Below, piece by piece: positions 44,311 through 52,302 of a DNA stretch of 64,000 nucleotides. The notes beneath the pieces are model-generated. The model ran no database searches and had not been told where the DNA came from. It worked only from the letters and a program-made list of their open reading frames with translations. The position numbers were made by a program, and so were the translations under genes. Source of the DNA: SB25 sp029560875 (lineage in GTDB: Bacteria > Bacteroidota > Bacteroidia > Bacteroidales > Tenuifilaceae); contig DAOOPM010000003.1 in NCBI GenBank assembly GCA_035388225.1, positions 1 through 64,000 on the forward strand, given 5' to 3'. Each line of letters begins with the position of its first letter. The first letter of the stretch is position 1.

Positions 44311-46107
44311 ATGATTACGGAATCCGTTCAGGAGTCGGTAAGGGTTATGCCAGAATTACCTGGGGTGTATCAGTTTTACGACACCGAGGGTGGTTTGCTT
44401 TATATTGGTAAAGCCAAGAGTTTAAAGAAACGGGTTTCGTCTTACTTCAACAGAACGAATCAAACCAACAACAAGTTGCGAACGCTGGTGCGTAAAATTG
44501 CATCAATTAAGTTTGTTGTTGTCGATTCTGAATCAGATGCACTTTTACTAGAAAATGTTCTTATTAAGAAACATCAGCCCAAGTACAATATTCTTTTAAA
44601 GGACGATAAAACCTATCCCTGGATTTGCATTAAGAACGAACCTTTCCCCCGTGTTTTCAGTACAAGGAATTATATTGAGGATGGAAGTATCTATTTCGGT
44701 CCTTATACCTCGGGCAGGTTGGTTAAAACCCTGCTCGATTTAACAAAAACCCTTTTTCCTTTACGTACCTGTAGCCTTAATTTATCGCAACAGATGATTG
44801 CTAAGGGAAAGTACAAGCCCTGCTTGGAGTATCAAATTGGTAATTGCTTGGCACCTTGCATTGGATTACAGGAAGAGTTTGACTACCGATTTAATATCGA
44901 TGCAATCAAAAAAATCTTGCAAGGAAATCTTTCCGATGTGCTTAAATGGTTGAATCAGGAGATGAAACGTTTTGCCGATTCCTATCATTTTGAGCGAGCT
45001 CAGATGCTCAAGAATAAAATCGATATTTTGCATCGATTTCAAAGTAGAACTACAATTATTAATCCTCAATTAAAAGATATTGAGGTTTATACAATTTTGC
45101 AGAAAGAAGGTATTAATGTTGTGAATTACCTCAATGTGAGTTCTGGTGTTATAATTCAATCTTATAATTTGGAGTTAAAAAATCAACTCGAGGAGGAATT
45201 GCCAGAACTACTATCGTATGCAATAGCAGAAATAAGAAGTCGTTTGCGAAGTACTTCAAAGAATGTTATTGTGAATATTATGCCCGATTTTCTTATCGAT
45301 AATCTCAATTATTCAGCGCCACAAAGAGGGGAGAAGCGAAATTTAGTAGATTTAAGTTTAAGAAATTGTGCTGCATATATTGATGAACTAATCAAACGTG
45401 ATGACCTAAAAAATCCACAGAATAAGGTTGACCGTTTACTCCAGAAAATTAAGGACGACCTACACCTCTTGGAGTTTCCTGTACAGATTGAGTGTTTCGA
45501 TAACTCCAACCTTCAGGGAACAAACCCTGTTGCGGCCTGTGTAGTTTTTAAGAATGCCAAACCATCAAAACGCGATTATAGGCATTTCAATATTAAAACG
45601 GTTGAAGGACCTGACGATTTCGCCTCCATGCGTGAGGTTGTTCATAGGCGTTACTCAAGATTGTTGGAGGAGAACCAATCGTTACCCCAGTTGGTTATTA
45701 TTGATGGCGGTAAAGGTCAGCTTAGTGCTGCGTTTGAAAGTATTCACGAATTAGGTTTATCCGAAAAGATAAAATTAATTGGTATTGCCAAACGTTTGGA
45801 GGAAATATACTTTCCAGGCGACTCTGTTCCTTTGTACCTCGACAAGCGTTCCGAAACCCTAAAAGTAATTCAACAAGCCCGCGACGAGGCTCATCGGTTT
45901 GGCGTAAAGCATCACACCTCAAGGCGGAGCAAAGGAGCTATTTCATCCTCGTTGGATGGTATTAACGGTATTGGTCCTAAAACAGTTGAACAACTTTTTT
46001 CCACCTTTAAATCTATAGATGGCATTAAGAAAGCTACACGCGAAGAATTAATTTCGCTTATTGGTGCAAAGAAAGCCGATATACTACTATCGCATTTTAG
46101 CAAATAA
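44311..46107 (+). CDS. uvrC: UvrABC system protein C (UvrC)
   Basis: The dual-incision nuclease of nucleotide excision repair. It has 598 residues from the ATG; a TTG three codons earlier is the only alternative. The GIY-YIG domain is LPGVYQFYDTEGGLLYIGKA near residue 16. A UVR helix is near 205, the RNase H-like domain has IECFDNSNLQGTNPVA and VIIDGGKGQ, and a C-terminal helix-hairpin-helix contains INGIGPKTVEQL. It is an independent gene ahead of the DUF4271-hemD group. Confidence 0.97.
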   Translation: MITESVQESVRVMPELPGVYQFYDTEGGLLYIGKAKSLKKRVSSYFNRTNQTNNKLRTLVRKIASIKFVVVDSESDALLLENVLIKKHQPKYNILLKDDKTYPWICIKNEPFPRVFSTRNYIEDGSIYFGPYTSGRLVKTLLDLTKTLFPLRTCSLNLSQQMIAKGKYKPCLEYQIGNCLAPCIGLQEEFDYRFNIDAIKKILQGNLSDVLKWLNQEMKRFADSYHFERAQMLKNKIDILHRFQSRTTIINPQLKDIEVYTILQKEGINVVNYLNVSSGVIIQSYNLELKNQLEEELPELLSYAIAEIRSRLRSTSKNVIVNIMPDFLIDNLNYSAPQRGEKRNLVDLSLRNCAAYIDELIKRDDLKNPQNKVDRLLQKIKDDLHLLEFPVQIECFDNSNLQGTNPVAACVVFKNAKPSKRDYRHFNIKTVEGPDDFASMREVVHRRYSRLLEENQSLPQLVIIDGGKGQLSAAFESIHELGLSEKIKLIGIAKRLEEIYFPGDSVPLYLDKRSETLKVIQQARDEAHRFGVKHHTSRRSKGAISSSLDGINGIGPKTVEQLFSTFKSIDGIKKATREELISLIGAKKADILLSHFSK

Positions 46108-46137
46108 TAGATACTTTTGTGTATCAATTTTTGGTTT

Positions 46138-47079
46138 ATGGCACTTACTTCGTCTTCAGTATTACAGGATAGCACTTCGGTTTCGCAGGAATCATTGTTG
46201 CAGGTAAATTATATCCCTGCAAATTATTCCAATAACTCAAAAGAAAATGAGCATAATAATTTGTACGATAATTTTATATATCAGTATAATTCACTTAATA
46301 CTTTAAATGACGAGTGTTACATTATCGACAAACAGGTTGTGAAACCAGTAGTTGAAGTTAAAACAGTTTTTAAATCATCAACGGAGAGTCAGAATTCCAA
46401 GGGCTGGATACATCCAAAGGAATTAAAACAAAATCCAACCAACGATTTATTTATTATCCCTTTTTTAATTGGACTTGTTTCGTTCGTTGCCATTCTTGTT
46501 CGCTATTCAAAGTACCTTGGAAAATTTTTCGAAGGTTTAATCTATGCCTATGTTGTAGAGAAATTTGTTGCCGACCTAAACGTTCCCACCAGGCGATTAC
46601 TTTTATTGCTTGATACTATTGCCATTATTACCTTATCCTTTTTAACCTTTAGTTTTATTGGTGGATTTGGCGCTCAAAGCACAACAGGTTGGGCTAACAT
46701 AATATTATTTTTATTAATCCTTGGAGCGCTATTTGCTTATCGACTATATTATTACATCCTACATAAGTCAATAGAGCTTATTATTCCTGATAAAACATTT
46801 ACACAAAAACTTTATTTCGACACCTTAATAGCAATTCGTGGAGGAGGTTTCGTTCTTTTCCCTTTATCTTTAATTGTATTCTATATCAATGCTCCAATGT
46901 CAGGTTATTTACTTTATGGTTCAATAGGGTTGCTTGCTATTATATTGATATACAGACTCATAAGAATACTTTCATTGTTTCTTAAAAACAGTGTTTCATT
47001 TTTGTATTTCATTTTATACCTTTGTGCCCTTGAAATTGTACCTGTAATTATACTTTACCTGCAGGTACAAAGGATGTAG
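46138..47079 (+). CDS. DUF4271 family membrane protein
   Basis: A 313-residue protein. A soluble, low-complexity N-terminus (about 1-100) precedes six or seven membrane helices, from LFIIPFLIGLVSFVAILV to the C-terminal ALEIVPVIILYLQV. The region GKFFEGLIYAYVVEKFVAD is characteristic. The family has no known activity but regularly lies directly upstream of a uroporphyrinogen-III synthase gene in Bacteroidota, as here. The ATG was preferred to a TTG seven codons earlier. Confidence 0.85.
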   Translation: MALTSSSVLQDSTSVSQESLLQVNYIPANYSNNSKENEHNNLYDNFIYQYNSLNTLNDECYIIDKQVVKPVVEVKTVFKSSTESQNSKGWIHPKELKQNPTNDLFIIPFLIGLVSFVAILVRYSKYLGKFFEGLIYAYVVEKFVADLNVPTRRLLLLLDTIAIITLSFLTFSFIGGFGAQSTTGWANIILFLLILGALFAYRLYYYILHKSIELIIPDKTFTQKLYFDTLIAIRGGGFVLFPLSLIVFYINAPMSGYLLYGSIGLLAIILIYRLIRILSLFLKNSVSFLYFILYLCALEIVPVIILYLQVQRM

Positions 47080-47107
47080 AGTGAGATTGAAATAAAACTT
47101 TAGGGCC

Positions 47108-47863
47108 TTGAAAATCAAAAAAGTAGTAATTTCGCAACCCGAGCCACAGAACGAGAAATCTCCTTATATGGAGTTAGCTCAGAAGTATGGTTTGAAGATT
47201 GATTTCCGACCCTTTATTCACGTAGAGGGTGTTTCTTCTAAGGAATTTAGGCAGCAAAAAATTAACATTCTTGACCACACTGCGGTTATTTTTACCAGCA
47301 AAACTGCAGTGGACCATTTCTTTAGAATTTGCGAGGAGGTAAGAGTTACAGTTCCCGAAACAATGAAATATTTCTGCATTACAGAGTCTATTGCTCTTTA
47401 CCTGCAGAAGTATATTGTTTACAGGAAACGAAAAATCTTTTACGGTAACAACACTTTTGCCGATTTGCTTGAGATTATGCAAAAGCATAAGGAGGAAAAG
47501 TATTTACTTTCCCTATCGGATGTTCACAAGCCCGAAATACCTAAATCGCTCGATAAGGCCAAGATAAAGTACACTAAGGCAATTTTCTATAAAACTGTTA
47601 GTAGTGATTTATCAGATTTAAGGGATGATTTCCCTTACGAGATGATAGTTTTTTACAGTCCAAACGGAATTAAATCGCTTCACGATAATTTCCCAAATTT
47701 TGAGCAAAAGGAAATTGTGATTGGCGCTTTTGGTGCTAATACAGCCAAAGCGGTCAAGGATTCCGGTTTAAGGCTCGATGTTATGGCTCCAACGCCCACC
47801 TGTCCGAGTATGACCCACGCAATCGATGTTTTTTTGAAGGAATATACCAAAAAAACAAAATAA
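47108..47863 (+). CDS. hemD: Uroporphyrinogen-III synthase HemD
   Basis: Cyclises hydroxymethylbilane to uroporphyrinogen III in tetrapyrrole synthesis. A 251-residue HemD-fold protein with two alpha/beta lobes. Recognisable parts are VVISQPEP at the start, AVIFTSKTAVDHFF, VFYSPNGIKSL and the C-terminal PTPTCPSMTHAI. The family N-terminus is encoded from the TTG at 47108, and a stop lies in frame 12 bp upstream, so TTG is the only reasonable start. It follows DUF4271 by 28 bp and is terminated by a strong hairpin before rnpA. Confidence 0.93.
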   Translation: MKIKKVVISQPEPQNEKSPYMELAQKYGLKIDFRPFIHVEGVSSKEFRQQKINILDHTAVIFTSKTAVDHFFRICEEVRVTVPETMKYFCITESIALYLQKYIVYRKRKIFYGNNTFADLLEIMQKHKEEKYLLSLSDVHKPEIPKSLDKAKIKYTKAIFYKTVSSDLSDLRDDFPYEMIVFYSPNGIKSLHDNFPNFEQKEIVIGAFGANTAKAVKDSGLRLDVMAPTPTCPSMTHAIDVFLKEYTKKTK

Positions 47864-47866
47864 TAT

Positions 47867-47887
47867 CAGGGGATAATAAATCCCCTG
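47867..47887 (+). terminator. Intrinsic terminator between hemD and rnpA
   Basis: Perfect 8-bp stem CAGGGGAT / ATCCCCTG with a 5-base loop, followed by seven T residues that end directly at the rnpA ATG. It has all parts of an intrinsic terminator and leaves no room for a ribosome binding site for rnpA other than within the hairpin. Confidence 0.85.
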
Positions 47888-47894
47888 TTTTTTT

Positions 47895-48281
47895 ATGAGA
47901 TTTTTTCTTAGGAAACATAACATACTCTCCCACGAAAAGGAAATTTCTGCTCTATTCAATGGCGGAAGTTCTCTATTCAACTATCCTATTAAGATGGCCT
48001 ATCGTTTAACTGATGTTACATCCGATGAAGCCGTTTATAAGGTGATGTTTGTTGTGTCAAAAAGGAGTTTTAAGCGAGCCGTAAAGCGAAACCTTATTCG
48101 TAGGCGTATGCGCGAAGTTTTTAGGTTAAATGTTCATACCATTTTCGATAGCATTCCAGAGAACAAAAGGGTTGATATTGCCTTAATATTTGTATCGAAG
48201 GATATTGTTGAAACTCCTGTTATTGAAAAATCTGTAAACGATTTACTCCACAAACTGAAGACTAAATTAAAGGAAGAGTAG
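47895..48281 (+). CDS. rnpA: Ribonuclease P protein component RnpA
   Basis: The protein cofactor of RNase P, needed for tRNA 5' maturation. It has 128 residues. The RNR motif region FKRAVKRNLIRRRMREVFR is near residues 56-74 and the N-terminal hydrophobic cleft (LFNGGSSLFNYPIKMAY) is present. The ATG is the first in frame and matches family length. In many bacteria rpmH precedes rnpA; here hemD does. A terminator abuts the start. yidD follows 19 bp downstream. Confidence 0.95.
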   Translation: MRFFLRKHNILSHEKEISALFNGGSSLFNYPIKMAYRLTDVTSDEAVYKVMFVVSKRSFKRAVKRNLIRRRMREVFRLNVHTIFDSIPENKRVDIALIFVSKDIVETPVIEKSVNDLLHKLKTKLKEE

Positions 48282-48300
48282 TTTAATAAATTGATATATA

Positions 48301-48552
48301 GTGAAATATATTCAAATTATATGGCGATTTATAGCACAAGTTTTGGCCTACATACCTATTCTGTTGGTAAAAATTTATCAGATATTTATATCACCATACT
48401 TTCCGAATAGTTGCAGATACACACCAACTTGTTCCGCTTATTCTTTAGAAGCGTTAAAGAAACATGGTCTTTTCAAAGGATTATGGTTGACAATAAAACG
48501 AGTATCGCGCTGTCATCCTTGGGGTGGACATGGTTACGACCCGGTGCCGTAG
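48301..48552 (+). CDS. yidD: Membrane protein insertion efficiency factor YidD
   Basis: An 83-residue protein that helps YidC-dependent membrane insertion. Family signature SPYFPNSCRYTPTCSAYSLEAL with three cysteines, then RVSRCHPWGGHGYDPVP at the C-terminus. An amphipathic N-terminal helix is present. It starts at a GTG, the only start matching the family. The stop codon abuts that of the convergent histidine kinase gene with no base between them. Confidence 0.96.
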   Translation: MKYIQIIWRFIAQVLAYIPILLVKIYQIFISPYFPNSCRYTPTCSAYSLEALKKHGLFKGLWLTIKRVSRCHPWGGHGYDPVP

Positions 48553-49701
48553 TTACTTTTTAGGAAGAACAATTCTGAATGCCGTTCCTTTGTTGATTTC
48601 AGACGATTTTATAAATATTTTACCATTGTGGTACTCCTCTACTATTCTTTTTGATAGGGTTAATCCAAGTCCCCAACCTCTGGATTTTGTGGTATAGCCA
48701 GGGCGGAAAACATCCTTAAATTTTGATTTTGGTATACCTCGGCCAGTATCAACAATATCAATAAATACGACCTGTGTATTGTCAATTATGTTGAAAGTAA
48801 GAGTTCCAACACCGTTCATAGCATCCACGCTGTTTTTTACAATATTTTCAATGACCCACTCCATAAGCGTTACATTTAGTGGAATATTTATGGCCTCTTT
48901 AATAGTATACTCTTTTTGGAAAACAACGTTTTTGGATACCCTTGTCTGTAAATACTCCACCGATTTGTCGAGCATTTCAACAAGGTTATTCTTGTTCAAA
49001 CTTGGAGCAGAGCCAATTTTTGAGAACCTGTCGGTTATTATCTCCAAGCGATGAATATCTTTTTCAAGTTCGTTTAAAACTAAATCGTTAGGCGAATTCT
49101 CCCTAAGCATTGTTAAACAGGCCATTAACGATGATGTTGGGGTTCCAAGTTGATGCGCTGTTTCCTTAGCCATACCAACCCAAATACCGTTACGCTCTGC
49201 CTTGCGTGATTGGCTAAATGCGTAGTAGGAAACCAAAACAAAAAGAATGATTATTAGTAGTTGAATATAAGGGTAGTACGATAACTTTTTTAAAGTTGTA
49301 CTATCCATGTAGTAAACGTAGTTTTTTACATCGTGGAGTAGGTTAATTTCAATAGGCTCGTGCTCCGCTCTCATTTTCTCAATTAGTCTTGCTGTTGATA
49401 TTGAATCCTTAAACTGTTCTTTGTCAATATTTCTGTACGATAGAACATTTCCCTCTTCGTCAGTCAGCAGAACGGGCACTGTGCTATTATTCTGGATAAC
49501 CTCAAAAACAAAGGTGAAATCCTTTTCGTTATCGGTAAGGTTGATTAGTTCTCTTATACCAGCAACCCACAAATCAATTTTCTTCTTCTCCTCAAACGAG
49601 AGTTGACGTACAAACCTGTTTGTAATAACAATTGTTGAAAGGCCAATGAAGCCAGCTAGAATCAACAGAATAAAGTTTGTTTTAACCCGTGTAAACACCA
49701 T
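48553..49701 (-). CDS. Orphan sensor histidine kinase
   Basis: A 382-residue inner-membrane kinase. Helix 1 is at about 9-28, followed by a periplasmic sensor of about 110 residues and helix 2 at about 145-163 (YIQLLIIILFVLVSYYAFS). The phospho-acceptor box is GMAKETAHQLGTPTSSL, a variant H-box common in Bacteroidota. The ATPase domain has MEWVIENIVKNSVDAM, DTGRGIPKSKF and GWGLGLTLSKRI. No response regulator is adjacent. It is 11 bp downstream of the AsmA-like gene. Confidence 0.92.
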   Translation of the reverse strand: MVFTRVKTNFILLILAGFIGLSTIVITNRFVRQLSFEEKKKIDLWVAGIRELINLTDNEKDFTFVFEVIQNNSTVPVLLTDEEGNVLSYRNIDKEQFKDSISTARLIEKMRAEHEPIEINLLHDVKNYVYYMDSTTLKKLSYYPYIQLLIIILFVLVSYYAFSQSRKAERNGIWVGMAKETAHQLGTPTSSLMACLTMLRENSPNDLVLNELEKDIHRLEIITDRFSKIGSAPSLNKNNLVEMLDKSVEYLQTRVSKNVVFQKEYTIKEAINIPLNVTLMEWVIENIVKNSVDAMNGVGTLTFNIIDNTQVVFIDIVDTGRGIPKSKFKDVFRPGYTTKSRGWGLGLTLSKRIVEEYHNGKIFIKSSEINKGTAFRIVLPKK

Positions 49702-49712
49702 AATTCAAAAGT

Positions 49713-52154
49713 CTAATTGTTATCAACGTTCAGCGTGTCGTATTCGTCCCACTCTATGTTGAATTTAGTTTTATTGCTCAAGGAGCTATCTTTATTGGCT
49801 TTCAATATAGTATCCTTTTTTGTAATTTGATTAAACTCCTCCCTAAAAATCTCTTTCAAGGTTTTACCTTCCGCCTGAATATTACCCCGAATATTCTCGA
49901 ACGATGATTTTTTATCGAGCTTAACCTCATAGTTATTATTATCGCCAAATAGTTTAAGGTACAGATTTATTGAACCATCCGTTGCGTGCTCGTTATCGTT
50001 TGTAACTGATGAGTTTAAGAATCGACGCGAGAGAACTTGGCTAAAGTTTACTTTCATCCAGTAGGTAAAATTTCCAGCAAAATAATGCTCGCCAGAGAGT
50101 TGCATGTTTACAACATTAGAGAGAACATCCATTTTAGGGATTTTCACACAACCTTCACTAATTTCAATTTTATTTTTGAGTGTCTTAAAGTCAATCGACT
50201 TTACTTGGTCCAATTTCAGCCATTTCGATAATTTCTCAATTTTATTCATCCCCATTAGTTTCCCATTGCTTATGGTGATGTCCGATTCCATTTTTATCGA
50301 AGGCATATCTATCTCGCCCTTGTTGTTGGTTGTAAAGTTAAGTATAGCCGAACCCGAGAGGTTCCCACTTATGTTATTGTGTGTAACTATGGTTTGCTTA
50401 AAATTGTCGTAATGGTTAAACAATTTTGATATATCCATTCCCTGAAAATCTGTTTTTATAAAATATTTGTTTTCAGAATTTAACATTGTTCCACTTAATG
50501 TACCATCAAAACCATGCCCAGTAAAGTTTTGAATTTCAAAAGTATTATTGGTGAAAAGCATTCCGCAACGAACATCCTGAAAGGTATAATTCATGTATTT
50601 TAGATTTTTTGTATCAACCTTTACTCTATATGTGTTGTTATTGGGTTTAGTTTCTTTGGTCTCTGGAGTGCTGGATATTATTTCGGTGATGTAGGAAACA
50701 TCTATTTCCTCGGCATCAACCAAAATTTCTGGGTTTAACGATATTTTATTGTTTAAGACACTTATAAAATTATTTTGGTAGATGTTTAACTTAAATGGTT
50801 TTGTATTAACATTTCCTGTTGATTTAATAGTAATATCGTCTTTAAAGTCAACGGTTCCTTTTACATCTGTTATCTTGTCAATCCCTTCAATGGCTTCGAT
50901 ATTAAAATTTATCAAACCGCTCACATTATGATATACAATATACAGTTGCCCTTGAGTCTGCTTTAAGTTCAAGAGAACTTTAAAATTACCTGAAGCATTA
51001 ATTGTGACCATTCGGCCAAAAACAGAATTTTTTGAACGGTTTAGTTTCACTAACCCTTCTGAAAGTACTATGGGGTTGTTTAATCCTTTTATCTTGGCCG
51101 ATAGAATTGCGCTTAAATTGTCACATTCAACATTAGCCTTGCTTATGCTTGTGATGTGGTTTTTGAAATTATTAGTAAACTGGGTTTTTCCCGCCAATTC
51201 GTTAACAATAAAGTTGTTTTCTTTTGAAAGAATATTTCCTTTAGAAACATGGTTTACAATTAAATTATCAACTTTCGACGTGTTAAAGTTAAACTCAACT
51301 TTACCCGAAATTGTAGATTTGGCCTTAATTTTGAAATCTTTATAATTAATGGATAGTAATTCCTGTAGATTTTGAATGTTAAACGTTTTGCTTTTATAAT
51401 AAAGGGAAACCAAACCTTTTTCGAAGTTAACCTCACCATTTGCTTCTACAGAAATTCTATTTATGTCTAATTCAAGGTTTTCAATTATCCATCGATTTTT
51501 AGTTTTATCGATGTTTAGTTGAATATTGATAGGATATTTGCTCTGAAAACCTTCGGTATATAAACTTGCCAGTTCCGCTTTAACTGATGAATGTATTTTT
51601 TCATCAGTTAAATTCATAAAAATAAGTGAATTATTTACATCTATTTTTATCGATAGTTTATTTTTATTATCGTAAATATTTAAATTATAGTTTTTTAAAA
51701 TAAATTTATTGATTGATATATTTTGATTGCTCGCGGTATTTTCTTCACTTGAGAATTGGTTTAGAAGCGAATCAATTGTATTAGGATAATAGTTTACCTC
51801 TCCTTTTTCAATAATACAGTTTCGAATGCTAAAGTTCCCGCGAATCAGGTTAATGGAGTTTACCGTTAAACTTAAATTTTGAGCAGATAATATTTTGGTT
51901 TGCTTGTTCTTGTTTGAAATATCAACAGATAAATCCTCAAAAGTAAGCGCAGCAAAAGGGAAATGGCTTATTAGGCTAATGTCAAAGTTTGAATATTTGA
52001 TATCTAGGTCGACCTCTTCCTTTAAAGCCACCAAAAACTTATCGGACAATTCCTTTTTATTGACAACAATATACACGCTTGCTATACTTGTGGTTAGTAC
52101 CACAAAAATCCAGACAGAGGCAATAATTTTCAGAAAAATCCTAATAAATCGCAT
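49713..52154 (-). CDS. AsmA-like envelope protein
   Basis: An 813-residue protein with one N-terminal membrane helix (about 5-30) and a very long beta-rich periplasmic part. The N-terminal AsmA region (FDISLISHFPFAALTFEDLS) and the C-terminal AsmA-like domain (ISNGKLMGMNKIEKLSKWL) are recognisable. AsmA-type proteins bridge or act at the outer membrane and may conduct lipids. It is transcribed with the histidine kinase and divergently from the PP2C phosphatase gene. Confidence 0.87.
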   Translation of the reverse strand: MRFIRIFLKIIASVWIFVVLTTSIASVYIVVNKKELSDKFLVALKEEVDLDIKYSNFDISLISHFPFAALTFEDLSVDISNKNKQTKILSAQNLSLTVNSINLIRGNFSIRNCIIEKGEVNYYPNTIDSLLNQFSSEENTASNQNISINKFILKNYNLNIYDNKNKLSIKIDVNNSLIFMNLTDEKIHSSVKAELASLYTEGFQSKYPINIQLNIDKTKNRWIIENLELDINRISVEANGEVNFEKGLVSLYYKSKTFNIQNLQELLSINYKDFKIKAKSTISGKVEFNFNTSKVDNLIVNHVSKGNILSKENNFIVNELAGKTQFTNNFKNHITSISKANVECDNLSAILSAKIKGLNNPIVLSEGLVKLNRSKNSVFGRMVTINASGNFKVLLNLKQTQGQLYIVYHNVSGLINFNIEAIEGIDKITDVKGTVDFKDDITIKSTGNVNTKPFKLNIYQNNFISVLNNKISLNPEILVDAEEIDVSYITEIISSTPETKETKPNNNTYRVKVDTKNLKYMNYTFQDVRCGMLFTNNTFEIQNFTGHGFDGTLSGTMLNSENKYFIKTDFQGMDISKLFNHYDNFKQTIVTHNNISGNLSGSAILNFTTNNKGEIDMPSIKMESDITISNGKLMGMNKIEKLSKWLKLDQVKSIDFKTLKNKIEISEGCVKIPKMDVLSNVVNMQLSGEHYFAGNFTYWMKVNFSQVLSRRFLNSSVTNDNEHATDGSINLYLKLFGDNNNYEVKLDKKSSFENIRGNIQAEGKTLKEIFREEFNQITKKDTILKANKDSSLSNKTKFNIEWDEYDTLNVDNN

Positions 52155-52266
52155 AAAAATCTCCTAAAAAGTTTTTAATTCGCAAACTTAGGCAATACAT
52201 TTTATCTATACATGAAATTATATTAACGAAATCACAATTTTTTTAGTGTTTTTAATTCTAACTCAC

Positions 52267-52274
52267 TAACTTTG
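52267..52274 (+). promoter_or_regulatory. -7 promoter element of the TPR-PP2C gene
   Basis: TAACTTTG matches TAnnTTTG and is 29 bp upstream of the ATG. A -33 TTG is not evident, so this is a moderate call. Confidence 0.4.
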
Positions 52275-52302
52275 ATAGTTGTTGTTGATTAATGCGAAAA
52301 GT

